DNA from: Gammaproteobacteria bacterium
GTDB taxonomy: Bacteria > Pseudomonadota > Gammaproteobacteria > GRL18
Direction: 5' to 3'
Length of the DNA: 7,088 bases
Assembly: GCA_013139395.1 (NCBI GenBank)
Contig: WTAX01000426.1
Location: 1-7,088 of the forward strand
Shown here: positions 1 through 6,166 of the stretch, piece after piece
Layout: the number at the start of each line of letters is the position of its first letter
Numbering within the stretch: position 1 is the stretch's first letter
The notes under the pieces: model-generated
What the model was told of the DNA's origin: nothing
Seen by the model: only the letters and a program-made list of their open reading frames with translations
Database searches by the model: none
Translations under genes and position numbers: made by a program

Positions 1-2
1 AG

Positions 3-68
3 CCAATAGTTGTTCTATTAAATGAAAATGATAGGAAAATATGGCCAAAATCAGCTTTTCCGCAGTAG
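3..68 (+). other. Open frame running in from the left edge; possible 3' end of an unidentified gene
   Basis: The third forward frame is open from the window edge to a TAG at 66-68 and would encode about 21 C-terminal residues ending in KSAFPQ. I do not recognise it. It does not resemble the C-terminus expected for a DctP solute-binding protein, the usual neighbour upstream of dctQ. It may be the tail of another gene, an insertion-sequence remnant, or chance. With so few codons visible, coding status cannot be judged. Confidence 0.2.
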
Positions 69-121
69 GCTTTCTATTCTCGGACAGACTCCTGGAGCCA
101 GTATGGAGTAGACGTTCATGA
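41..121 (+). CDS. Possible 26-residue leader peptide overlapping the dctQ start
   Basis: An ATG at 41 opens a 26-codon frame (MAKISFSAVG...) ending in TGA at 119-121, so its stop overlaps the dctQ ATG at 118 as ATGA, the classic arrangement for translational coupling. An AGGA at 33-36 lies only 4 bases before the ATG, closer than ideal. The product has a hydrophobic centre and then a basic tail, and matches nothing I recognise. It could be a leader peptide or a chance frame. The dctQ gene has its own good ribosome binding site at 105-108, so coupling is not required. Confidence 0.18.
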   Translation: MAKISFSAVGFLFSDRLLEPVWSRRS

Positions 122-777
122 ATAAAGAACATCTAGTAAAACTAGGGCGCATAACTGATAACATTGAAGAAACATCCATTGCTATCTGCATGGGTTTAAT
201 GACACTGATCACCTTTGCTAATGTCATCGCTCGTTACATATTTAATAGTAATATCTTGTGGGCTTTAGAATTAAGCGTATTTCTTTTTGCCTGGCTGGTA
301 CTCATGGGAGCTTCATATGCTGTTAAACATCACGTCCATATTGGTGTTGATGTTGTCATTAATGCAGTCTCTCCAAACAAACGAAAAATTCTGGCACTCA
401 TTGCTATAACAGCTTGTCTGGCTTATTCAATTTTATTATTAATAGGTTCCTGGAACTATTGGTATCCATTTATTACAGAACGAGCATGGCTTGAAACAGA
501 TGATATTCCTATGCCTCAAGCATTAATGTTTTTGGCTGACTGGTTTAATGAGGGCGAAGCTTATGAAAAGATGCCGCGTTTTATACCCTATCTTGCATTA
601 CCTCTTGGTATGGCACTGTTTACTTTGCGTTTTTTTCAACTGGGCTGGCATGTCATAAACGGTAAGGTGGACAAGATAATATCATGTCATGAAGTTGAAG
701 ATGAACTGGAAGAAATGGAAGAATCAATGGATTATAAAACCAGTTTAACGCGCTCAAAAGATAAGAAGGAAGACTGA
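118..777 (+). CDS. dctQ: TRAP transporter small permease subunit DctQ, C4-dicarboxylate type
   Basis: Small integral membrane subunit of a tripartite ATP-independent periplasmic transporter. In these systems it pairs with DctM and receives substrate from a periplasmic DctP, with uptake driven by a sodium gradient. The 219 residues show four hydrophobic segments at about 21-43, 49-69, 91-112 and 154-174. Family signatures include FANVIARY (33-40), WALELSVFLFAWLVLMGASYAVK (48-70) and HxGVD (74-78). The loop ETDDIPMP (126-133) with PRFIPY (153-158) matches the C4-dicarboxylate DctQ of Pseudomonas as I recall it. Residues from about 190 form a charged, mostly acidic cytoplasmic tail. The start at 118 has GGAG at 105-108, nine bases upstream. 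dctM begins two bases after the stop, so the two are surely cotranscribed. Substrate is inferred from resemblance; succinate, malate or fumarate is most likely. Confidence 0.93.
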   Translation: MNKEHLVKLGRITDNIEETSIAICMGLMTLITFANVIARYIFNSNILWALELSVFLFAWLVLMGASYAVKHHVHIGVDVVINAVSPNKRKILALIAITACLAYSILLLIGSWNYWYPFITERAWLETDDIPMPQALMFLADWFNEGEAYEKMPRFIPYLALPLGMALFTLRFFQLGWHVINGKVDKIISCHEVEDELEEMEESMDYKTSLTRSKDKKED

Positions 778-779
778 TA

Positions 780-2144
780 ATGGCTATTTTAATTCTTTTT
801 CTTATGGTGATTGCTTTTATGCTCATTGGTGTGCCAATTGCAGTTTCTCTGGGGCTATCCAGTATTATATTTCTTATGATGCATTCAGATTCTTCATTGG
901 CATCGGTAGCTCAAACAATGTTTTCTGCATTTGAAGGCCATTATACCTTACTGGCCATCCCATTTTTTATTCTGGCATCTGTGTTTATGTCAACCGGGGG
1001 AGTAGCTCATCGAATTATCAATTTTGCAATAGCTGTAGTGGGTTCTTTTCGTGGCGGCCTGGCGATGGCGTCAGTTTTTGCCTGTATGATGTTTGCTGCC
1101 TTATCGGGTTCATCACCTGCAACAGTAGTGGCTATTGGCAGTATTGCTATAGCCGGTATGATACAAGTGGGTTATAGCAAAGAGTTTGCTGCCGGTGTGA
1201 TCTGTAATGCCGGTACCCTGGGTATTTTAATACCACCATCAATTGTCATGGTCGTGTATGCAGCGGCTACGGATGTCTCTGTGGGTAGAATGTTTTTAGC
1301 GGGAGTTGTTCCCGGATTAATGGCAGGCGGCATGTTGATGCTGGGTATTTATGCGGTCGCTTGTTATAAGGGGCTGCCCGCACAACCCTGGGCTGGCTGG
1401 TCTAATGTATTAAGTGCTTCAAAAGATGCAAGCTGGGGCTTATTGTTAATTGTCATCATTCTGGGGGGCATTTATGGCGGTATTTTTACACCAACTGAAG
1501 CCGCCGCCGTGGCAGCAGTTTATGCTTTTTTGATCGCCAATTTTATTTATCGTGATATGGGCCCATTTAAAGAAAAAGGGGCTGGCGGCATAATGATTCT
1601 ATGGCGAGCTTTATCAGTATTCTGGCATAAGGATACCAAACATAGCCTGTTTGAAGCTGGAAAACTGACTATCATGCTGTTATTTATCATTGCCAATGCA
1701 CTGATCCTTAAACATGTATTAACCGAAGAACGTATTCCCCAAATGTTAACAGAAGTCATGTTAAACGCAGGTTTTGGGCCAATTATGTTTCTCATCGTAG
1801 TCAATATTTTATTACTCATCGGCGGCCAGTTTATGGAGCCGTCCGGTTTGCTGATTATTGTCGCACCACTGGTATTTCCTATTGCTATGGAATTAGGAAT
1901 CGATCCCATTCATCTCGGCATTATTATGGTCGTTAATATGGAAATCGGTATGATTACGCCACCGGTAGGTCTTAATCTTTTTGTGACAGCAGGTGTTGCA
2001 AGAATGCCAATGCATAGTGTGGTAAAAGCTGCAGCACCATGGTTGGCCATATTGTTTGTCTTTTTGATTATTGTGACTTATGTACCTGTTGTTTCTACCT
2101 GGTTGCCCACTTTGATGATGGGGCCTGAGGTCATCACAAAGTAA
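780..2144 (+). CDS. dctM: TRAP transporter large permease subunit DctM, C4-dicarboxylate type
   Basis: Large membrane subunit that forms the transport pathway of the DctPQM system; it acts in the inner membrane with the DctQ encoded just upstream. The 454 residues are hydrophobic throughout, with about a dozen membrane segments. Conserved DctM blocks are present: HYTLLAIPFFILAS (54-67), ALSGSSPATV (107-116), GTLGILIPPS (145-154), FTPTEAAAVAA (236-246), GQFMEPSG (349-356) and GMITPPVGLNLFVT (390-403), which cover the re-entrant, substrate and sodium-binding regions of the family. The order and wording follow Pseudomonas DctM closely. One difference is a hydrophilic stretch of about 24 residues at roughly 263-286, after LIANFIYRDM, which makes the protein somewhat longer than the usual ~425 residues. 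The start has AAGGA at 766-770, nine bases upstream, inside the end of dctQ. Confidence 0.95.
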   Translation: MAILILFLMVIAFMLIGVPIAVSLGLSSIIFLMMHSDSSLASVAQTMFSAFEGHYTLLAIPFFILASVFMSTGGVAHRIINFAIAVVGSFRGGLAMASVFACMMFAALSGSSPATVVAIGSIAIAGMIQVGYSKEFAAGVICNAGTLGILIPPSIVMVVYAAATDVSVGRMFLAGVVPGLMAGGMLMLGIYAVACYKGLPAQPWAGWSNVLSASKDASWGLLLIVIILGGIYGGIFTPTEAAAVAAVYAFLIANFIYRDMGPFKEKGAGGIMILWRALSVFWHKDTKHSLFEAGKLTIMLLFIIANALILKHVLTEERIPQMLTEVMLNAGFGPIMFLIVVNILLLIGGQFMEPSGLLIIVAPLVFPIAMELGIDPIHLGIIMVVNMEIGMITPPVGLNLFVTAGVARMPMHSVVKAAAPWLAILFVFLIIVTYVPVVSTWLPTLMMGPEVITK

Positions 2145-2174
2145 ATTTTTATGTAAACGTATCTGTAGGGTGAA

Positions 2175-2666
2175 ATGATGAATGCAACAATTAAAACGAT
2201 ACTTTATGCAACTGATATGGGGGATCATATGCGCCCGGTGTTTCGCTTTGCAATTGAGATGGCCAGGAAACACGAAGCTAAAATTATTATGTTACATGTT
2301 ATTGAGCCGCTTAGCTCAGGTGTTTTGGCCACTATTGATGTGTATATGCCAAAATTTAATGCCCAGGAAGTACTTCGCGATGGAATGAAGAAAACTCTGG
2401 TAAAAATGCAGCAGCGTTTAAATAATTTTTGTGAAGATGAAAAAATAAAGGAGCCATTTGACTGCGAAGTTATTTCCAGGGTAAAAGTAGTCAGTGGACA
2501 TTCTGCAGAATCAATCGTTCATCAAGCAGAGAAATTAGCAGCCGATCTTATTGTTGTAGGCGCACATACCAATCCATCTATTAGTTCTAAATTTTTAGGA
2601 TCAACCGCTCGCAAAGTAACACTACTGTCTAAAATACCTGTACTTGTGGTGCCTGTGAATGAATAA
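2175..2666 (+). CDS. Universal stress protein (UspA family), TRAP-linked
   Basis: Small cytoplasmic nucleotide-binding-type protein with the Rossmann-like Usp fold. The 163 residues begin with the family strand TILYATDMGD (8-17), continue through AKIIMLHVIEPL (35-46) and VVSGHSAESIVHQAEKLAADLIVVGAH (105-131, split here by family blocks), and end in IPVLVVP (154-160). The ATP-loop signature G-2X-G-9X-G-S is only partly kept: G129, G142 and S143 are in place, but the second glycine is replaced by T132. ATP binding is therefore uncertain. The gene follows dctM by 30 bases and is probably in the same operon. This mirrors teaD behind the ectoine TRAP genes teaABC of Halomonas elongata, where the Usp modulates uptake. 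Two in-frame ATGs occur, 2175 and 2178; AGGG at 2167-2170 is better spaced for the second (7 bases). Confidence 0.92.
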   Translation: MMNATIKTILYATDMGDHMRPVFRFAIEMARKHEAKIIMLHVIEPLSSGVLATIDVYMPKFNAQEVLRDGMKKTLVKMQQRLNNFCEDEKIKEPFDCEVISRVKVVSGHSAESIVHQAEKLAADLIVVGAHTNPSISSKFLGSTARKVTLLSKIPVLVVPVNE

Positions 2667-2779
2667 GGATAGAGAAAAAATAAACGGTCAGAATAATTTA
2701 TATTTTGTTTGTTCTATCTATCGATTACCGATGTTATGTTGAATTCATAATATTCAGTATTAAATTAACAAATATCAAC

Positions 2780-2785
2780 TATACT
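2780..2785 (+). promoter_or_regulatory. Possible -10 box upstream of the PilZ-like gene
   Basis: TATACT at 2780-2785 matches the sigma70 -10 consensus at five of six positions. No good -35 hexamer sits 16-18 bases upstream (the region reads GTATTA-like), and the whole spacer is AT-rich, so a chance match is quite possible. The spacer of 165 bases separates this gene from the usp gene, so an own promoter is expected somewhere here. Confidence 0.3.
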
Positions 2786-2786
2786 C

Positions 2787-2812
2787 AAACTAGTACCGAT
2801 AAATATTAGTTT
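2787..2812 (+). promoter_or_regulatory. AT-rich dyad in the 5' leader of the PilZ-like gene
   Basis: AAACTAGTA (2787-2795) and TATTAGTTT (2804-2812) are inverted repeats matching at 8 of 9 positions, or nine pairs with one G-U in RNA, around an 8-base centre. The dyad starts right after the possible -10 box and ends 19 bases before the ATG at 2832. It could be an operator or a small leader hairpin. A TACCGAT heptamer occurs inside it (2794-2800) and again at 2726-2732. AT-rich sequence yields such dyads by chance, so this is tentative. Confidence 0.25.
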
Positions 2813-2831
2813 TATACCTTAGGTTTTTATT

Positions 2832-4607
2832 ATGTTTACTCCAAAATTACGCATACCAGAACAAAAAATTATTTCTGATAGTTACCAAGGGATTATACCG
2901 GATGAAATTTCAATTCAAAACTGGCTGAATAAGCGTGATCATACGGATCAAAATGAATTTCTAAATACTCTGATCACCATTAATCGTATTCAGTGTAAGC
3001 CTGCTGTTCGAATGTCTATTATGAGTATTTTAGATGTTGAGATTCAAAAAGAGTTACATAATTTATTAAAGAAAACAAATGAGACAGCTTTTCCAATTAG
3101 TGAAGAATATCAGTGTTTAATAGATACCTTGCAGCATTTATTGTTAGAAAGCTCTGTTGCCTATCAAATTATTATTCATGATATCTCTTTAAATGAAGAT
3201 TATATCAATCAATATATAGGCAGTATGATCCCTGAAGCATTGTTTATGGCACTTTTCTATTTGTCTCGCCTTTTGGTTGAACGCTTTCAGTTTTATTTTT
3301 CAGAGCCTACTTATATTTGGCAGGAACTTAATCAGCTTTACTTATTAGCGGAAAGAATTGGTGCCCAGGATGATGTGATACGAAAGCATACTTCTATTAA
3401 AAAAGCCTATTTACAAATTGCTATTTTAAAGATTTTAAATCCCTATCGATTAATGCGTCTGGAAGCACGTAAGATTTATCTTTTGATGGAGGATTGGGTT
3501 GACCATTGTGAAATTATAACTTATTCACAGCAAAAGCCTGATGATAACTTTGTTGTTAATCTACTGTCAGATAACTCTCCTCATTATTTTACAGAAAAAC
3601 TAGACGCTAAAGAATCTCATACAGAGCAATTTGAAGGCCGTATTGTCACTATGAATGAACTGAGGATTTTTTTAGATATGCAATTGCTTGAAATTGATGA
3701 ACAAAAACATAAGCATGTGTTTTCTTATCAGTCACGAATGCATAATGAAATGCTGCAGCGTATTGATAATGAAATGAGTTTTCATGAAGAGCGTTCTGAA
3801 GAACGGATTATATCTGGCAATCAAATTAAATTGGTTTCGGGGCTAAGAGCGTGCCATCACTTTATTAGTGGTAGAAAAGCGTTTAAACCTCAAGAAGAAA
3901 TAGATGAGCAATTAGAAAAAAAACTTGAAGCTGAAATAAATAAAGATGACTCGGACATAAATTTAATTACAATGCTTGAGGAAGCAAAATTATTAGATAG
4001 AAAAAATCCTATGGGTGAGTTACAAAGTGTGAATCCCTTTTTGGATGAAGAAGAAGTTGTTGGCGATGAATGGGAACATATTTATGCAAATTCAGTGATT
4101 AATGCAAACCTGGAGGTTAGTCATAAACAGCTTAAGCGTAGTTTAAATGAAGAAGATTGGAAGCAAAAAAACGAAAGTAATCATGGCATGTTACTGGTGA
4201 GTAAAAATGATATTGAAATGCCTATTGCGGTTGGAATGTTAGTCGCGTATCGACTCAAGGTTGAAAAAGTATATTGTCTGGCAATTGTAAAATGGCTCCG
4301 GGTAAATCCTCATAAAGGAATCGCCATAGGTATACGTTTAATCTCCGTTCAATCCAGGGCAATAGCCTTAAAAGGTGAAATGGGAGCCGGTGCAGGAGGT
4401 CTGTTTCAACGAGCTTTTTTGATTGCAGAGAAAGATCCTGAAGGCAAAGAGCAACGGAGTTTAATTGTGCCATCGGGTGTTTATGATAAAGACAGTATGC
4501 TTAAAGTCTGGCACAAAGAAAAGTTGAGTTATGTAAAAATTACTCAAATTTTACTGGCAACAGATTCATTTGAGCGGGTGGCCTATAAGGTGGTGGCTAA
4601 TAAGTAA
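2832..4607 (+). CDS. Uncharacterised cytoplasmic protein with C-terminal PilZ-like domain
   Basis: A 591-residue protein without signal peptide or membrane segment. The N-terminal half is helical and resembles, from memory, a family of beta- and gammaproteobacterial PilZ-annotated proteins with a WLxxLP...LNR...R start; here W31, N51-R52 and R60 fit that pattern. An acidic linker spans about 355-430. The C-terminal part (about 430-591) carries NESNHG at 447-452, which fits the (D/N)xSxxG half of the PilZ c-di-GMP motif, followed by the strand-rich blocks GMLVAYRL (468-475), LAIVKWLR (483-490) and GIAIGIRLIS. The usual RxxxR motif about 20-30 residues before it is not evident; only KQLKR is close. 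Binding of c-di-GMP is therefore possible but unproven. The ATG at 2832 has a modest AGG at 2821-2823. The gene stands alone, after a 165-base spacer, and converges on tatC. Role unknown; attachment or motility signalling would be a guess. Confidence 0.88.
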   Translation: MFTPKLRIPEQKIISDSYQGIIPDEISIQNWLNKRDHTDQNEFLNTLITINRIQCKPAVRMSIMSILDVEIQKELHNLLKKTNETAFPISEEYQCLIDTLQHLLLESSVAYQIIIHDISLNEDYINQYIGSMIPEALFMALFYLSRLLVERFQFYFSEPTYIWQELNQLYLLAERIGAQDDVIRKHTSIKKAYLQIAILKILNPYRLMRLEARKIYLLMEDWVDHCEIITYSQQKPDDNFVVNLLSDNSPHYFTEKLDAKESHTEQFEGRIVTMNELRIFLDMQLLEIDEQKHKHVFSYQSRMHNEMLQRIDNEMSFHEERSEERIISGNQIKLVSGLRACHHFISGRKAFKPQEEIDEQLEKKLEAEINKDDSDINLITMLEEAKLLDRKNPMGELQSVNPFLDEEEVVGDEWEHIYANSVINANLEVSHKQLKRSLNEEDWKQKNESNHGMLLVSKNDIEMPIAVGMLVAYRLKVEKVYCLAIVKWLRVNPHKGIAIGIRLISVQSRAIALKGEMGAGAGGLFQRAFLIAEKDPEGKEQRSLIVPSGVYDKDSMLKVWHKEKLSYVKITQILLATDSFERVAYKVVANK

Positions 4608-4646
4608 GAAGATATAAACATCAAATAAATGAGCAGTGTTTGTTTG

Positions 4647-4683
4647 GATTAGCCCGGTGAATAAGTTAAATGCCGGGCTAATC
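4647..4683. terminator. Bidirectional hairpin between convergent genes
   Basis: GATTAGCCCGG (4647-4657) and CCGGGCTAATC (4673-4683) are perfect inverted repeats of 11 bp around a 15-base loop. The GC-rich core CCCGG/CCGGG stands out from its AT-rich surroundings. It lies between the stop of the PilZ-like gene (4607) and the stop of tatC (4702), so it could terminate or protect transcripts from both sides. Neither strand has a run of Ts directly after the stem, so it is not a textbook Rho-independent terminator. It may instead be a 3'-end stabilising hairpin or a dispersed palindromic repeat. Confidence 0.6.
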
Positions 4684-4701
4684 ACTTGTACAGGATGGGG
4701 T

Positions 4702-5634
4702 TTAGTTCCCTTCTTCTCGTTCTATGGCATCAAGCTCAGCTTCCATTTCTGCATCAGTCATTGCCTGGTAACGAGGTTCATCTGGCTCTGAAGTGTCATT
4801 ACTATCTTTTGAACTGGTGCTATTTCTTGATTTTTTGTCGGGGTCATCATTATTTTCAGCTTCTTCTCTGGCTTTTCTTTTACCAATAATTCGTGAGAAG
4901 ACGATGCCTAATTCAAATAACAGCCATACAGGAATAGCCAGTAAGGTCTGTGAAATGATATCAGGAGGGGTAAGCAGCATACCAATGACAAATGAGCCGA
5001 CAATAACATAGGGGCGTTTTTGCGCTAACTTATCAGCGTTAGTCACGCCGGTGAGAGTCAGTACGATGGTAAAAACAGGGACTTCAAAGGCGATACCAAA
5101 GGCAAAAAACATTTTAAGAATGAAATCCAGATATTGGCTGATATCGGTCATCATTGCTACGCCTTCTGGTGTTGTTGCCGTAAAAAATGCAAACATCAGC
5201 GGGAAGACAATATAAAATGAGAAGAGGATACCGCTATAGAATAAAACCACGCTGGATGCAATTAACGGCATAGCCAGACGTTTTTCGTGATTATATAAAC
5301 CCGGTGCAACAAAAGACCAGAATTGATAAAAAATATACGGGATAGCAATAAAAATTGAGGCAACAAGGCTTAATTTAAAGGGTGTTAAAAAGGGGGCTGC
5401 AACACCGGTAGCAATCATTGTACTGCCGTCAGGTAGTTTAGCTAATAGCGGCTCAGAGACAAGGTGATAGAGATCGTTGGCAAAAAAGAACAGTACCAGA
5501 AAAATAGCTATAACGACCACAACGATACGTAAAACACGATCACGCAGCTCAATTAAATGAGCCATAAAGGGTTGTTCTTTCTCCATCTGTTCAGTGCCGT
5601 CTTGCAGATCCGGGTTGTCGTTAATCGTACTCAT
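4702..5634 (-). CDS. tatC: Sec-independent protein translocase subunit TatC
   Basis: Core receptor of the twin-arginine translocase: together with TatB it recognises RR signal peptides and recruits TatA to export folded proteins across the inner membrane. The 310 residues contain six membrane segments between about 35 and 250. Diagnostic blocks are HLIELRDR (26-33), the first periplasmic region with PYIFYQFWSFVAPGLYNHEKR (99-119; split as PYIFYQFW and FVAPGLYNHEKR), FAFGIAFEVP (177-186) and MLLTPPD (219-225). Glutamates E29, E117 and E184 correspond to functional glutamates of E. coli TatC, and the wording follows the E. coli protein closely. It is about 50 residues longer than E. coli TatC (258) because of a hydrophilic cytoplasmic tail from about 252, rich in D, E, S and N and ending in an acidic helix. 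The ATG overlaps the tatB stop as ATGA, so translation is probably coupled. Confidence 0.98.
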   Translation of the reverse strand: MSTINDNPDLQDGTEQMEKEQPFMAHLIELRDRVLRIVVVVIAIFLVLFFFANDLYHLVSEPLLAKLPDGSTMIATGVAAPFLTPFKLSLVASIFIAIPYIFYQFWSFVAPGLYNHEKRLAMPLIASSVVLFYSGILFSFYIVFPLMFAFFTATTPEGVAMMTDISQYLDFILKMFFAFGIAFEVPVFTIVLTLTGVTNADKLAQKRPYVIVGSFVIGMLLTPPDIISQTLLAIPVWLLFELGIVFSRIIGKRKAREEAENNDDPDKKSRNSTSSKDSNDTSEPDEPRYQAMTDAEMEAELDAIEREEGN

Positions 5635-6044
5635 GATTTTTCTGTACCGGCTGGCGCTGACTCAGCTGAGTCACTGTTATTGGACTCATTTGTTGCCGAT
5701 GCCTTTTTTTCTGTCGATTTTTGCTCAGATTCTTCAATATCAAGAATATCATCCATGCTGACGTTACCACGAAGAGACTCTGTTTCAGATGTGATGGAGG
5801 CATTCATTGCGCTGGCGGCATTTTTATATTCATCAGCCAGTTTTTGTTGATCAGCTAAAATGCGCTTGAGATCTTCATCTTTAAGTTCTTTGCTAATATC
5901 ATCTTTGATATTGGCCACAAAACGATTAGCACGACCAACGTACTTACCCACTGTTCGTGCAACAGCAGGTAAACGCTCAGGGCCAATGACCAATAGCGCA
6001 ACGATTCCAATAATGGAGAGTTCCCAAAAGCCTATATCGAACAT
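5631..6044 (-). CDS. tatB: Sec-independent protein translocase subunit TatB
   Basis: Single-span membrane protein that forms the signal-peptide receptor with TatC. The 137 residues open with the family start MFDIGFWEL, which fixes the ATG. They include E8 in the membrane segment (about 5-20), the hinge GPERLP (21-26) and an amphipathic helix with ARTVGKYVGRANRF (29-42). The remainder is a charged, low-complexity cytoplasmic tail rich in S, E, N and A, with length within the family range. The stop TGA overlaps the tatC ATG by four bases. No clear Shine-Dalgarno lies at normal distance; the nearest AAGG is 14 bases before the ATG. Unlike most tat operons, tatB is separated from tatA by 122 bases of repeat-bearing sequence, which may hold its own promoter. 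Confidence 0.97.
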   Translation of the reverse strand: MFDIGFWELSIIGIVALLVIGPERLPAVARTVGKYVGRANRFVANIKDDISKELKDEDLKRILADQQKLADEYKNAASAMNASITSETESLRGNVSMDDILDIEESEQKSTEKKASATNESNNSDSAESAPAGTEKS

Positions 6045-6066
6045 ATGAACTAAAGCTGCCTTATGT

Positions 6067-6122
6067 TTATTAAATAAGTGTTATTAAATAAGTGTTATTA
6101 GATAAGTGTTATTAGATAAGAG
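6067..6122. repeat. Four tandem copies of a 14-bp AT-rich unit between tatA and tatB
   Basis: On the + strand the unit is TTATTAAATAAGTG at 6067-6080 and 6081-6094, then TTATTAGATAAGTG at 6095-6108, then TTATTAGATAAGAG at 6109-6122. Copies differ only at the A/G at position 7 and at one base near the end of the fourth. Each unit has an imperfect palindromic core (TTATTAAATAA). Fourteen is not a multiple of three, and stop codons appear in the frames, so the tract is not coding. It fills about half of the 122-base tatA-tatB gap and overlaps a candidate promoter. The near-identity of the copies indicates recent duplication or slippage. Confidence 0.95.
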
Positions 6123-6126
6123 TCAA
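6097..6126 (-). promoter_or_regulatory. Candidate sigma70 promoter for tatBC, partly within the repeat
   Basis: Read on the minus strand, TTGACT (6126-6121) matches the -35 consensus at five of six positions. TCTAAT (6102-6097) matches the -10 box at five of six, with an 18-base spacer. The -35 box lies at the edge of repeat copy four and the -10 box is inside copy three. Initiation would fall near 6090, leaving a leader of about 46 bases before the tatB ATG. This would give tatBC transcription independent of tatA. The AT-rich setting raises the chance of false matches. Confidence 0.4.
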
Positions 6127-6166
6127 AAGATGTTAAAACAACTAATAACTTTTATGCTGATTAAAC

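Noticed and set aside
1547..2273. Minus-strand open frames opposite dctM and usp (1547-1909, 1893-2273)
   Set aside because: They lie antisense to strongly conserved coding sequence, have no recognisable domain and no ribosome site, and are shadows of the real frames.
2182..2388. Second + frame inside the usp gene
   Set aside because: It is fully contained in a gene with clear Usp family signatures, and its product is cysteine-rich and without family features.
2667..2831. Terminator or small RNA in the usp to PilZ-like gene spacer
   Set aside because: I found no GC-rich stem with a T-run; only weak AT-rich dyads are present.
6067..6122. Repeat tract as a CRISPR array
   Set aside because: The units are 14 bp and directly adjacent with no spacers, and no cas gene is near.
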